From Bowdeniella nasicola (lineage in GTDB: Bacteria; Actinomycetota; Actinomycetes; Actinomycetales; Actinomycetaceae), in assembly GCF_900107735.1 (NCBI RefSeq), contig NZ_FNQV01000010.1, forward strand, positions 62,001-126,000: a stretch of DNA of 64,000 nt, read 5' to 3'. A program made the translations under genes and the position numbers. Shown here piece after piece: positions 52,335 to 61,827 of the stretch. Positions within the stretch are counted from its first letter, which is position 1. Each line of letters begins with the position of its first letter. The notes below the pieces were generated by a model that saw nothing but the letters and a program-made list of their open reading frames with translations, ran no database searches and had not been told where the DNA came from.

Positions 52335-53201
52335 TTACACGAGTGTAAGACCGACCGATGAGTACTTCACGATGACGGCCACGACGAGCGCGACGAAGAC
52401 GACGGCGCTCGTGGCCCAGGCGCCCCAGTGCCACTTGCGCTGGGCGCTCGTAATGAAGCCGTAGGCCAGGATTGCCCCGGTGATGAGGCCGCCCAGGTGG
52501 GCCTGCCAGGAGATCCCGGCGACGAAGAACCCGTAGGCGAGGTTGATCGCGATGAGGATCGTGATCGCCCGCATGTCCGCCTTGGCCTTCTTGTTCAGCA
52601 CGAACAGCGCACCGAACATACCGAAGATCGCGCCGGATGCGCCCACGGCCCCGGTGTACCAGTCCATGCTCGTGGTTGAGGCCAGCAGCAGCACAAAGAC
52701 GGAGCCGCCGAACGCGCTCAGCAGATAGAGCAGGATGTAGCGCACCTTGCCGAGCACCGGCTCGAGCCCCTGGCCGATCATCCACAGCGCCAGCATGTTG
52801 AGCGCGAGATGCCACAGCCCGCCGTGCACGAATGCGCTCGTGATGAAGCGCCACGGCTCGTCCGGTCCGAGTGCCGGCACGAACATCAGCGCGCGCGGCA
52901 GGGCTGAGAAGATCCACGCGAGCACCTGCATGCCGACGCACAGGTAGATCAGCCACATCGTCACCGTGGTGGTGCCGGTAAAGCGGCCGACCTTGGCGCC
53001 GCCGATCGTGCGCGCGACGGGTGCGCGCTTGGAAAACTCCCGCGCGCAATCCACACACCGCACGCCGACGGGCGCCTGCACCTGGCATTTCGCGCAGGTC
53101 GGGCGTCCGCAGCGCTGGCAGGACACGTACGTCACCTGGTCCGGATGGCGCGGACACGTCGGCTGGTTCTCGGGCGAGTGCTCCCCGTAGGAGGCAGTCA
53201 T
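52335..53201 (-). CDS. Rhomboid intramembrane serine protease
   Basis: 288 residues. The N-terminus holds a zinc-ribbon/B-box-like domain (CPRHPDQVTYVSCQRCGRP, then CAKC, VRCVDC). Seven helices follow, with the catalytic Ser in GASGAIFGMFG, the His in WQAHLGGLITG and an HLALNM loop. Substrate unknown. Located after ppiA as in other actinobacteria. Confidence 0.9.
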   Translation of the reverse strand: MTASYGEHSPENQPTCPRHPDQVTYVSCQRCGRPTCAKCQVQAPVGVRCVDCAREFSKRAPVARTIGGAKVGRFTGTTTVTMWLIYLCVGMQVLAWIFSALPRALMFVPALGPDEPWRFITSAFVHGGLWHLALNMLALWMIGQGLEPVLGKVRYILLYLLSAFGGSVFVLLLASTTSMDWYTGAVGASGAIFGMFGALFVLNKKAKADMRAITILIAINLAYGFFVAGISWQAHLGGLITGAILAYGFITSAQRKWHWGAWATSAVVFVALVVAVIVKYSSVGLTLV

Positions 53202-53212
53202 AAGAGAGGTTC

Positions 53213-53734
53213 TTACTCCTGGTCGATGGTGATGGAGGAAATGACGACGTCACGGACGGGCCGCGACTGGTTCGTCTTGACCGCCGAGATCTTGTCGACG
53301 ACCTCGCGCGAGGCCTCGTCGGTAACCTTGCCGAAGATCGTGTGCTTGCCCTGCAGCCACGGGGTGGGCACGGTCGTGATGAAGAACTGCGAGCCGTTGG
53401 TGCCACGGCCGCCGCGCTTGCCGGCGTTAGCCATGGCGAGCAGGTAGGTGTCGTTGAAGGTCAGCTCGGGGTGGATCTCGTCATCGAACATGTAGCCGGG
53501 CCCGCCGGTGCCGGTGCCCAGCGGGTCACCGCCCTGGATCATGAAGTCCGGGATGACGCGGTGGAAGATGACATCTTCGTACAGCGGGCGGTTGGTCGGC
53601 TCGCCGGTTTCCGGATCGGTCCACTCCTGCTCGCCCGTGGCGAGACCAACGAAGTTCTTGACCGTGACCGGTGCGTGGTTTTCAAGCAGCTCGACGTTGA
53701 TGTCGCCTTCTGAGGTATGGATTGTCGCTCTCAT
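53213..53734 (-). CDS. ppiA: Peptidyl-prolyl cis-trans isomerase (cyclophilin)
   Basis: 173 residues. Cyclophilin motifs FHRVIPDFMIQGGDP, GTGGPGYMFDDEI and GSQFFITTVPTPWLQGKHTI. No signal peptide, so cytoplasmic. ATG 53734 gives the family N-terminus MRATIHTSEGDINVEL. The intergenic gap before the next gene is long. Confidence 0.93.
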   Translation of the reverse strand: MRATIHTSEGDINVELLENHAPVTVKNFVGLATGEQEWTDPETGEPTNRPLYEDVIFHRVIPDFMIQGGDPLGTGTGGPGYMFDDEIHPELTFNDTYLLAMANAGKRGGRGTNGSQFFITTVPTPWLQGKHTIFGKVTDEASREVVDKISAVKTNQSRPVRDVVISSITIDQE

Positions 53735-54184
53735 GAGCTTTAGTGTTCCACGTTCGGGGCGGCTCTGCCCAGACGGCGGCCCACAGTGGGCCACCAGTGA
53801 ACACCGCGGCGCACAAGCCGCGTTCCGTCAGGGCCTGCCGCCAGGACATTAGGAAGGGTTGATCCCGCTTTCCGCCAGTTCTACCAAACAAACAACCAAT
53901 CCACGAAAGGTCCACGTGGGACGAATCGACGGGACAAGAAGGATGCAGAAAATGGGACCAACCCTCACCTGGGATTCTATCCCGGTAAACGGCCTTCCGG
54001 ATCGGCGCGAGCCCCTGGCTGCCACCCCTTCGTCATATAGTGAAACCTCAATGGCCGTAAGATGACCAAATACGTCGAAGTCCGCACTGCGACGAACTGC
54101 GCGTGCGCGGCAAACAGGGCAAGATAGATACCAGCAGCCACGCATCACAGGCGTGGTGGGAATCAACAAGAATGAGGAGTCCCC
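53735..54184. other. 450-bp gap with no supported gene
   Basis: Several short open frames exist on both strands, but none has a ribosome site plus a plausible protein. I see no tRNA fold. A promoter for the downstream Lys/Ala-rich gene should be here (GAGGAG lies directly before its ATG). Confidence 0.5.
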
Positions 54185-55165
54185 ATGGCGATCAGCTGCA
54201 AGAAGAAGAAGATCGAGAAGAAATCGGCTCTCGCCGCCAAGAGTGCGCGCTCTGCTGCCAAGGATGCGGGATCCCTGGTGTCGGAAGGCGCGAGCGACCT
54301 GACGAAGCGTGCCGCCGAGTTCTTTGGCCAGGCTCAGGATTGGGCCGAGCCGCGCGTCAAGGATGCCCTGGATTCAGGCAAGGATGCCTACGCCAAGGCC
54401 CGCAAGGAGACGGTGAAGTTCGCGGCTCCGAAGATTGAGCACGCCACGGAGGCCGTCCGCCCGCGCGTGGATCACGCTTACGAGGCCATCAGCGAGGACT
54501 ACCTGCCGCGCATCCAGAAGGCCATGCACGACGCCGCGAAGGCCGCGCAGTCCGGCAAGACGCTGGACAAGAAGGCCAAGAAGGCTGGCAAGGCTGCCCG
54601 CAAGGCACTGACGACGAAGACCAAGAAGAACACCGCCGCCAAGACCTTCGGCTGGATCATCGTCGGATCCGTCGCTGCCGGCGCCGGCTACCTGCTGTGG
54701 CGTCGCACCCAGCCGATCGAGGATCCCTGGGCCGAGGAGTACTGGAACGAGGCCGAGGCCACCTCGGCACGAGCCGTGCCCCAGCACAAGGAGTCCCCGC
54801 TCGTGGAAAAGGCGAAGGAAGCCGCCGAGAACGTCAAGGAAGGCGCGAAGAAGGCTGCCGACGCGGTGGCGACCAAGGCCGAAGACCTGAAGGACAAGGC
54901 CGAGGACCTCAAGGACAAGGTCACCGGTACGGGCGAGGCCGCTGGCGCGACAGGCGTTGGCGCTCAGGGCAACGTCAAGGTCGATAAGGACGTCGCGAAG
55001 GATCTGAAGGACGCCGAGCCCGCGGGCTCGGTTTCCGCGACCCCGGCCGATGAGAAGATCGGCGAGGTTCGCAAGGATCTGAAGGACGCATCCAAGGACA
55101 TCAAGGAGGCCGCCGACAAGGCTAAGGCCTCTGCCGACAAGAAGATCGACGATCTGAAGAAGTAA
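54185..55165 (+). CDS. Lys/Ala-rich protein with central membrane helix
   Basis: 326 residues, strongly repetitive. Residues 1-155 are Ala/Lys-rich amphipathic helix (AAKSARSAAKDAGSLVSEG), a helix at about 157-176 (FGWIIVGSVAAGAGYLLW) may span the membrane, and the rest is a Lys/Ala/Asp coil with recurring AEDLKDK units. The pattern resembles LEA-like or histone-like tails. It may bind DNA or the envelope; unknown. Confidence 0.75.
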   Translation: MAISCKKKKIEKKSALAAKSARSAAKDAGSLVSEGASDLTKRAAEFFGQAQDWAEPRVKDALDSGKDAYAKARKETVKFAAPKIEHATEAVRPRVDHAYEAISEDYLPRIQKAMHDAAKAAQSGKTLDKKAKKAGKAARKALTTKTKKNTAAKTFGWIIVGSVAAGAGYLLWRRTQPIEDPWAEEYWNEAEATSARAVPQHKESPLVEKAKEAAENVKEGAKKAADAVATKAEDLKDKAEDLKDKVTGTGEAAGATGVGAQGNVKVDKDVAKDLKDAEPAGSVSATPADEKIGEVRKDLKDASKDIKEAADKAKASADKKIDDLKK

Positions 55166-55226
55166 CTCGATCAACAAGACGCAGGCGGCGGGACCAGATG
55201 GTCCCGCCGCTTCGTCGTTGCCTGGG

Positions 55227-56075
55227 CTAGTCGTCGACGTCGAGGCGCAGCAGCCGGTCGTCATCCGGGCCCGGATCGCCCCGACCGTCGGTGTTGTTCG
55301 TCAGCACCCAGATCTCCCCCGTGGGGCTCACCGCGACGTCGCGAAACCGCGTGTTCTCCTCGGCGAGGTAGAGCTGCTGCTTGCCCGGATCGGTGAGGTT
55401 CACGCGCCGGATCGACCGGCCGCGCAGGTTGGCGATGAAGACATCCTCGCCGCGGATCGCAATTCCGCTGGGACTCGCCTCGCTCGTCGCCCACTGGGCG
55501 ACGGGATCGAGGAAGGCGCCGCCCGAATCGCCCTCGGCTTCGGGCCAGCCGTAGTTTCCGCCGGGCTCGATGCGGTTAAGTTCGTCGAACGTTGATGCGC
55601 CGAACTCCGAGGCGTACATCGTGCCGTCGGCCGTCCACGCCAGGCCCTGAACGTTGCGGTGGCCGTAGCTGTAGACGAACGAGCCGTCGAAGGGATTATC
55701 GGCCGGGCGGCTGCCATCGGGGTTGAGGCGCAGGATCTTGCCGGCAAGCGAGTCGAGATCCTGGGAGAGCTCGCGTTGGCCTGCGTCGCCGGTGCCGACG
55801 TGAAGCTTGCCGTCGGGGCCGAAGGCGATACGGCCGCCGTTATGGTTGCCCGCGGCGGGGATGCCCTCAAGGATCGTCTCCGGTTCGCTGAGGCGGAGCT
55901 GGCCACCGTCGTCCGTCAGGCCATAGCGTTGGACGCGGTTGCTGTCCTCGGCGTTTTCGGCGCTCACGGTCTGCGAGGCGCTCGGGGAGGCGGCGGGCGG
56001 GACGGGAGAGCTACAGCTCGCAACAGCGAGAGCCGCGATGAGAGCTAGCGTGCTGGCCCGGCGTTTTGGCGTCAT
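55227..56075 (-). CDS. PQQ-type sugar dehydrogenase-like lipoprotein, N-terminally shortened
   Basis: 282 residues. A lipobox (ALAVASCSS) is followed by a Ser/Pro linker and then a six-bladed beta-propeller part: NHNGGRIAFGPDGKLHVGTG, SYGHRNVQGLAWTADGTMY, ELNRIEPGGNYGWP. Full-length aldose dehydrogenases are about 350-400 residues; blades with the active-site His (W-G and HPDF region) are absent and the sequence joins at SNRVQRYGL. It is thus either an inactive relic or a remodelled protein. Confidence 0.72.
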   Translation of the reverse strand: MTPKRRASTLALIAALAVASCSSPVPPAASPSASQTVSAENAEDSNRVQRYGLTDDGGQLRLSEPETILEGIPAAGNHNGGRIAFGPDGKLHVGTGDAGQRELSQDLDSLAGKILRLNPDGSRPADNPFDGSFVYSYGHRNVQGLAWTADGTMYASEFGASTFDELNRIEPGGNYGWPEAEGDSGGAFLDPVAQWATSEASPSGIAIRGEDVFIANLRGRSIRRVNLTDPGKQQLYLAEENTRFRDVAVSPTGEIWVLTNNTDGRGDPGPDDDRLLRLDVDD

Positions 56076-56206
56076 GTTCTTCCCTCGGTTGACCCATTCC
56101 CGCCGGCTTCGGCCTTGCGGCGGATCGCGCGCGACGGCGGGAGCGAGCATGGCGCCATTGTCGCACTGATCGCGCGATCGGGGGCGGGCCGTGGTGGGAT
56201 GGAGCC

Positions 56207-57373
56207 ATGAACGAACCGAGCGTGCTCGCCATCATTCTCGCCGGCGGCAAGGGCTCGCGCCTTGGCGCACTTACCGACACGCGCGTCAAACCCGCGCTCC
56301 CGATGGGCGGCAGCTACCGGCTGATCGACGTCTCGCTCTCCAACCTCGTGCACAGCCGAATCCGCGATATTTGGCTCATCGAGCAATACCTGCCGCATTC
56401 GCTCAACGAGCATCTCTCGCACGGTCGCCCGTGGGATTTGGACCGCAATTACGGCGGTCTCATCCTCTCGCCACCGTTCGAGGGCGGACACGGCGAGGGG
56501 TTTGCGACGGGCAATTCCGATGCGCTTTACCGCCACCGCGAGCGCCTGGCCGAAGCCAGCGCCGAGCTCGTCCTCGTGCTGTCCGCTGACCAGCTCTACA
56601 CGCTCGACTTCCGCGACGTCATCGCCACGCACCTCGCAGCGGACGCCGAGCTCACTATGGTGACGACGCGCGTCGCCGACGATTGCTCGCGCTATGGGGT
56701 CGTGACCGCCGATGAGGGCGGCCGCGTCACGGCCTTCGACTACAAACCCGCGGAGCCCGCGGGCAACCTCATTGCCGCCGAGATCTTCTGCTATTCGCGC
56801 ACCGCCCTCGTCGACGCCCTCGATGAGCTGTTCGCCGCGCGCGGCGAACTCGGCGATTACGGCGAAGACCTTGTGCCGCATTTCGTGTCCCGCGGCAGGG
56901 CCGTCGAACACCGCATGAGCGGGTACTGGATGGACATGGGCACGCTGCAGTCCTACTGGACGGCACACCTGCAGCTCATCGACGGCGACGGCGCCATCCT
57001 CGACGCTCCCCAGTGGTCGATCTATACCGCGGCGCCGCAATTCATGCCCGCGCGCGTGGACGGCGACGTCTCGGCTTCGCTTATCGCCGCGGGCGCGTGC
57101 GTTTCTGGCACCGTCGAGCACAGCGTCATCGGCCCGGGCGCGAGCATCGAAGCCGGGGCGATCGTGCGCGATAGCGTCGTCCTCAACGGCGCCACGATCC
57201 GCGCGGGCGTCGAGCTCACCAACTGCATCGTCGACCTCGACGCGCACGTCACCGGCGGCGGGCCGCGCGGCAGCGAGGGCGTCGTCACGCTCATCGGCGC
57301 CGATGGTCTCATCGCCGAGCGCCAGCCCTTCGATACCGGCGCCGCACTCCCCCGCGGGTTCGGCGGCGCGTAG
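56207..57373 (+). CDS. glgC: Glucose-1-phosphate adenylyltransferase
   Basis: 388 residues. Makes ADP-glucose for glycogen synthesis. Nucleotide-binding LAIILAGGKGSRLGALT and KPALPMGGSYRLIDVSLSN, sugar site YWMDMGTLQSYW, and a left-handed beta-helix at the C-terminus (VSGTVEHSVIGPGASIEAG). The frame reads in-phase to the end. The next gene starts 11 bp downstream. Confidence 0.88.
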   Translation: MNEPSVLAIILAGGKGSRLGALTDTRVKPALPMGGSYRLIDVSLSNLVHSRIRDIWLIEQYLPHSLNEHLSHGRPWDLDRNYGGLILSPPFEGGHGEGFATGNSDALYRHRERLAEASAELVLVLSADQLYTLDFRDVIATHLAADAELTMVTTRVADDCSRYGVVTADEGGRVTAFDYKPAEPAGNLIAAEIFCYSRTALVDALDELFAARGELGDYGEDLVPHFVSRGRAVEHRMSGYWMDMGTLQSYWTAHLQLIDGDGAILDAPQWSIYTAAPQFMPARVDGDVSASLIAAGACVSGTVEHSVIGPGASIEAGAIVRDSVVLNGATIRAGVELTNCIVDLDAHVTGGGPRGSEGVVTLIGADGLIAERQPFDTGAALPRGFGGA

Positions 57374-57383
57374 GATCCTCGGC

Positions 57384-57986
57384 ATGCCCCGGCTGTTTCT
57401 TGGCCAGCGGCTCTTCGACGCCGCCATGGCGCCGCTCACGCTGCTGCGACGCGAGGCCCTGTTCGCGAGCCTGCTCGATACCTCGGGGGTGCGCGCCGGC
57501 GAACACGTCATCGATGCGGGCAGCGGCACCGGCTGGCTGACGCGCCGGATCGCGGCGCGTGTTGGCGAACGCGGCAGCGTCCTCGGGGTCGAGCCCAACA
57601 AGCGCTCGGTCGAGTTCTCCCAGCGGCGGCGCGACAGTAGCATCGAGCGCTACGTGCAGGGCGACATTCGAGCTCTTCCGGCCCCGACCGACGCGGCCGA
57701 TCGCGTCATCTCCTCGCTCGTCGTTCACCACGTCGAGCCGGATGAACACGCGGCCACGTTCGCGGAGCTCGCGCGCGTGCTGCGTGGCGGCGGGACGCTC
57801 TTCGTCATCGAGATCGCGCGGCCGACGACGCGCTGTGCGCGCCTGGCCTTCGGGTGGCACGGCTGTGTGCGCGCCGCCCTGCCCGAGCCTCGGTTGCGCG
57901 AGCTCTCCCGCGAGGCCGGATTCATCGATGTCGCTACGGGGACGACGGCCCCCTGGGTGCGCTGGCTGCGGGCCACAAAGCCCTAG
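57384..57986 (+). CDS. SAM-dependent methyltransferase
   Basis: 200 residues, class I fold. Motif I HVIDAGSGTGWLTRRIA, acidic motif II VLGVEPNKRSVEF, and motif IV ADRVISSLVVHHVEPD. Similar to UbiE/Methyltransf_11 proteins. Substrate unknown. It starts 11 bp after the glgC stop. Confidence 0.82.
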   Translation: MPRLFLGQRLFDAAMAPLTLLRREALFASLLDTSGVRAGEHVIDAGSGTGWLTRRIAARVGERGSVLGVEPNKRSVEFSQRRRDSSIERYVQGDIRALPAPTDAADRVISSLVVHHVEPDEHAATFAELARVLRGGGTLFVIEIARPTTRCARLAFGWHGCVRAALPEPRLRELSREAGFIDVATGTTAPWVRWLRATKP

Positions 57987-57996
57987 CGCCTCGACG

Positions 57997-59697
57997 TTAG
58001 TGCCGCAGGTAGACGACCTGCCAGCCGCGCAGCTGCCCCGCGGTGACGTCCTCGCTCGTGAGGACGACCTCGGCTCCGGCTGGCCACCACTGCTCGGGTA
58101 TGTCGACGTCCTCACGCGAGAAGTTCGCGAGTGCGGTCAACTGCTCCCCCTCGAAGGTGCGTCGAACCGCCCACACCGTGGGCCGCTCGGCGTCGATGAG
58201 CGCGGGTGAGAGCAGCTCGAAGTCGCCCGCCACGAGGACGGGCAGCTCCCTGCGCAGTGCGATGAGCTCGCGGTAGAACTCGAAGACCGAGCCCGCCACG
58301 CCCACCTGCGCCGCCGCGTTGATCTCGCGCGCCGCGGGATTGAGCGCAAGCCACGGCTCACCGGTCGTGAACCCCGCGCCGGGCTCGTCGCTCCACTGCA
58401 TGGGCGTGCGCGCGTTATCGCGATTCACGCGCGCAATGCCGGGCAAGAGTTCGGCGAAACTGCGTCCCTCGGCGGCCCGCGCCGCCACGTAATTCAGCAC
58501 CTCGAGGTCCCGAAACTCACTCAGCTTCGTCCACGGGACATTAATCATCCCGAGTTCCTGGCCCTGGTAGACGTAGGGCGTGCCGCGGTGCGCGTGCAGC
58601 ATGCCCGCGAGCGCCTTCGCGGATTTCGCCCGCCACTCCTCCGCCTCATCGCCCCACCGGCTCACTGAGCGCGGCTGGTCGTGGTTTTCGAAGTACAGCG
58701 AATTCCAGCCGACCTCGCCCATGCCCTCCTGCCACGCGGCAAGATTGCCCGCGAGGTCCGCGAGCCGCATGTCGGGCCGCTCGACGGCGAACTTATCGCC
58801 GGGATTGTTATCGAGGCCGACGTGCTCGAACTGGAAGACCATGTCGACTTCCCGCCGCGCCGGATCCGAGCATTTCAGCGCATCATCCAGCCCAATTCCG
58901 GGCGTTTCCCCGACGGTTAAGAACGTGCGATCCGGGTAGGCGTCGAAGACCTCGCGGTGCATCTCGGCCAAAAACTCGTGGAACCGCGGCCCGTTCGCGC
59001 ACGCCTCGAAGCAGGAGCCGCGCCCCGTCGGCCCGACGGGCCCATCCGGCAGCCCCTTAACCTTCGAGATGAGGTTGATGACATCCATCCGGAAACCGTC
59101 TACCCCGCGCTGAAGCCACCACCGCATCATCGCGTAGATCGCCTGCCGCACCTGCGGATTCTCCCAGTTCAAATCCGGCTGCTTGCGCGAGAACAAATGC
59201 AGGTAGTACTGCCCGCTGGCCTCATCAAATTGCCACGTCGGCCCGGAGAAAAACGACTCCCAGTTATTCGGCTCGCTGCCATCGGGCTTCGGATCCCGCC
59301 AGATGTACCAATCGCGCTTGGCCGACTCGCGCCCGCTCGCCGACTCGACGAACCACGGGTGTTCATCGGAGGTGTGATTGACGACGAGATCCATGACCAG
59401 CCGGATATCGCGCTCGTGCAGCGCCGCCACCAGCTCATCGAAGTCCGCAAGCGTCCCGAAGGTTGGATCTATCGCCTGATAGTCGGAGATGTCGTAGCCA
59501 TTATCGTCCTGCGGCGAAGCGTAGATCGGCGAGAGCCACACGACCCCAACGCCGAGCTCCGCCAGGTGATCGACCCGCTCGATGATGCCGCGCAGATCGC
59601 CAATGCCATCCCCGTTCGAATCCGCGAAGGAGCGCGGATAGATCTGATAGACGACGCGATCGCGCCACCACTGGTCCAGCTGCGGTTTGGTGTTCAC
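57997..59697 (-). CDS. GH13 alpha-glucosidase
   Basis: 566 residues. Retaining (beta/alpha)8 enzyme of the oligo-1,6-glucosidase group. Conserved regions: DLVVNHTS, GFRMDVINLI (nucleophile Asp), TVGETPG (acid/base Glu) and YFENHDQPRS. No signal peptide, so it acts on imported oligosaccharides or glycogen. GTG 59697 chosen; it gives the usual QWWRDRVVYQIYPRSF start. Confidence 0.9.
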   Translation of the reverse strand: MNTKPQLDQWWRDRVVYQIYPRSFADSNGDGIGDLRGIIERVDHLAELGVGVVWLSPIYASPQDDNGYDISDYQAIDPTFGTLADFDELVAALHERDIRLVMDLVVNHTSDEHPWFVESASGRESAKRDWYIWRDPKPDGSEPNNWESFFSGPTWQFDEASGQYYLHLFSRKQPDLNWENPQVRQAIYAMMRWWLQRGVDGFRMDVINLISKVKGLPDGPVGPTGRGSCFEACANGPRFHEFLAEMHREVFDAYPDRTFLTVGETPGIGLDDALKCSDPARREVDMVFQFEHVGLDNNPGDKFAVERPDMRLADLAGNLAAWQEGMGEVGWNSLYFENHDQPRSVSRWGDEAEEWRAKSAKALAGMLHAHRGTPYVYQGQELGMINVPWTKLSEFRDLEVLNYVAARAAEGRSFAELLPGIARVNRDNARTPMQWSDEPGAGFTTGEPWLALNPAAREINAAAQVGVAGSVFEFYRELIALRRELPVLVAGDFELLSPALIDAERPTVWAVRRTFEGEQLTALANFSREDVDIPEQWWPAGAEVVLTSEDVTAGQLRGWQVVYLRH

Positions 59698-59982
59698 GGC
59701 TCTACCGTAGGCATAGTTTCGCGGAAATCCCACATCTGTAGTACGAGTGTCTCAAGTCGCTAGCCGAGCCTTCATTTCGGCTGAGTAGGAAGACGAATCC
59801 CTTCAAACTGTCACCCACTACGCAGTAAATTCATCGCTTTACGGTTGAGCCAGACCGTGCTAGCTTGTCTGTTGTCTGGCGTCTGAAATTCTCGCCGCCT
59901 AACATTAGGCGCTGCTGCAACGGCCATACTTCTCGCCCTGCAGGTTTCTGCCCAGGCCGCGGACGACTATGACGCCGATCCG

Positions 59983-61737
59983 TTGTGGACGGGCCAAAAC
60001 CCCTTCTACACCGAACAGACCCTCGCCATGGGCGGCGACGGCCTCTCCCCCAATTACCGGATCCCCGCCCTGACGGTCACCAACGAGGGCACCGTCCTCG
60101 CCTCTTACGACGGCCGTCCCACGGGCATCGACGCTCCGGGCCCCAACTCGATCCTGCAACGCGCCTCCAGCGATAACGGCGCCACCTGGGACGAGCAGAC
60201 CGTCGTGAACGCCGGCAAGGCCAGCCACCCGAAGGAAGGCTATTCCGATTCGAGCTACCTCGTCGATCGCGAAACGGGCACGATCTTCAACTTCCACGTC
60301 AAGTCCTACGATCAGGGCTTCTTCGGCTCGAAGCCCGGCGTCGATCCGAGCGACCGCAACGTCCTGCACGCCGTCGTCGCCGAGTCCCATGACGACGACG
60401 CGACGGGGACGACGCGCAACATCACCGCCGACATCACGCCCGACCTCTCGGTCAAAGCGCGCTTCGCCTCCTCCGGCCAGGGCATCCAGCTAAAGTACGG
60501 CAAGTACGCCGGTCGCCTCATCCAGCAGTACGCGATCCTGCCCGCCCAGGGCAGCCCGCTCGCCGTCTCGATCTACTCCGACGATCACGGCAAGACCTGG
60601 CAGGCCGGCGAGCCCTTTGGCCCCGCGATGGACGAGAACAAGACGGTCGAGCTCTCCGATGGCACGATCATGTTGAACTCGCGCGATTTCGACGCCCAGG
60701 GCTACCGCAAGGTCGCCTACTCCACCGACGGCGGCCACACCTACGGCCCCTGGACGCTGGATAAGAACCTCATCGATCCGCGCAACAACGCCTCCATCGT
60801 GCGGGCCTACCCGAACGCCGAGGAAGGCAGCGACAAGGCCAAGGTCCTGCTGTTCTCCAACGCCGCATCCAAGACCTCGCGCAGCAATGGCACGGTCCGC
60901 GTCTCCTGCGACGACGGCCAGACCTGGCCGGTGTCCAAGGTCTTTACCACGGGCGCAATGGCGTACTCGACGCTCGCGACCCTGCCCGACGGCACCATCG
61001 GCATGCTGTGGGAACCGGGGCATAACGGCATCGTCTTCTCCAAGTTCAACATGGCCTGGCTCGAGGGCGTCTGCGCCCCGATGACCGCCGACGAAACGAC
61101 GATCGAGCGCGGCACCTCCGAAACGGTCGAGGTCACGCTGCAAAACCAGCTCGGCCCGGTCCTGAAGATCGGTTCGATCACCGCGGACGCCCTCGAGCGC
61201 TGGAGCGTCGACTTCGATGCCCCCAAGCGCGTGCAGCCGCACCGCTCCACGAGCTTCGACGTGAGCATCACCGTGCCCGCGAGCGCCACCGGCGGAACCT
61301 ACGAAATCCCGCTCACGCTCACGACCAACAAGGGCCGCACCTCCCAGGGCATCCTGACGGTCATCGTGCCACGGAACGCCGACGAGGTCGATGGCCGGAT
61401 TTCGGTCAAGGCGACGCACACGAACCCGAAGTCGGGCCCGTACGCGGTCGGCGACGTCCTGCGCTTCAACTTCGAGGTCACCAACCTCTCCAGCGCCACC
61501 ACCACGGTCGTGCCGACGGGCAACCTGGAGAACCTCGACCCGAATAACGCGCGGCAGAACTGCCGCTACCGTCAGCTCGGCGGCAACGCGTCCTACACCT
61601 GCACCTTCCCCTTCCACGTGGTGACGCAGGCGGACCTCGACGCGGGTTCCTTCACCCCGAACACGAGCTGGGTCTCGACCTCCGGTAGCGACGTCACGAC
61701 GGTGAATCTGTCCGAACCCACGGTGACGCTCAAGTAG
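59983..61737 (+). CDS. nanH: Exo-alpha-sialidase, start region unclear
   Basis: Catalytic beta-propeller with YRIPAL (arginine triad start), Asp-box motifs SSDNGATW, YSDDHGKTW, STDGGHTY and SCDDGQTW, then C-terminal Ig-like domains. It cleaves terminal sialic acids from host glycans. From the first start codon (TTG 59983) there are 584 residues. Upstream, the same frame encodes a signal peptide (RRLTLGAAATAILLAL to AQA-ADD), but the frame has no ATG, GTG or TTG after the stop TGA at 59884-59886. So either a frameshift or start loss has occurred, or an unusual start is used. No LPxTG anchor. Confidence 0.85.
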   Translation: MWTGQNPFYTEQTLAMGGDGLSPNYRIPALTVTNEGTVLASYDGRPTGIDAPGPNSILQRASSDNGATWDEQTVVNAGKASHPKEGYSDSSYLVDRETGTIFNFHVKSYDQGFFGSKPGVDPSDRNVLHAVVAESHDDDATGTTRNITADITPDLSVKARFASSGQGIQLKYGKYAGRLIQQYAILPAQGSPLAVSIYSDDHGKTWQAGEPFGPAMDENKTVELSDGTIMLNSRDFDAQGYRKVAYSTDGGHTYGPWTLDKNLIDPRNNASIVRAYPNAEEGSDKAKVLLFSNAASKTSRSNGTVRVSCDDGQTWPVSKVFTTGAMAYSTLATLPDGTIGMLWEPGHNGIVFSKFNMAWLEGVCAPMTADETTIERGTSETVEVTLQNQLGPVLKIGSITADALERWSVDFDAPKRVQPHRSTSFDVSITVPASATGGTYEIPLTLTTNKGRTSQGILTVIVPRNADEVDGRISVKATHTNPKSGPYAVGDVLRFNFEVTNLSSATTTVVPTGNLENLDPNNARQNCRYRQLGGNASYTCTFPFHVVTQADLDAGSFTPNTSWVSTSGSDVTTVNLSEPTVTLK

Positions 61738-61750
61738 CCTCGCCCCAACC

Positions 61751-61782
61751 GGCCGCCGCCCCAGTCTCCCGGGGCGGCGGCC
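61751..61782 (+). terminator. Hairpin after the sialidase gene
   Basis: GGCCGCCGCCCC at 61751-61762 pairs perfectly with GGGGCGGCGGCC at 61771-61782, 8-base loop. GC-rich and without a T-run. Confidence 0.7.
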
Positions 61783-61827
61783 CTACAACACCAGAGCCAT
61801 GGCCGACCTCGTCACCAAGGCGACGCG

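Noticed and set aside
53849-54169. 106-residue minus-strand frame in the gap before the Lys/Ala-rich gene
   Set aside because: No ribosome site, no conserved pattern, composition unlike the neighbours.
59983-61737. Sortase-anchored sialidase
   Set aside because: The C-terminus ends in an Ig-like domain without LPxTG, hydrophobic helix or basic tail.
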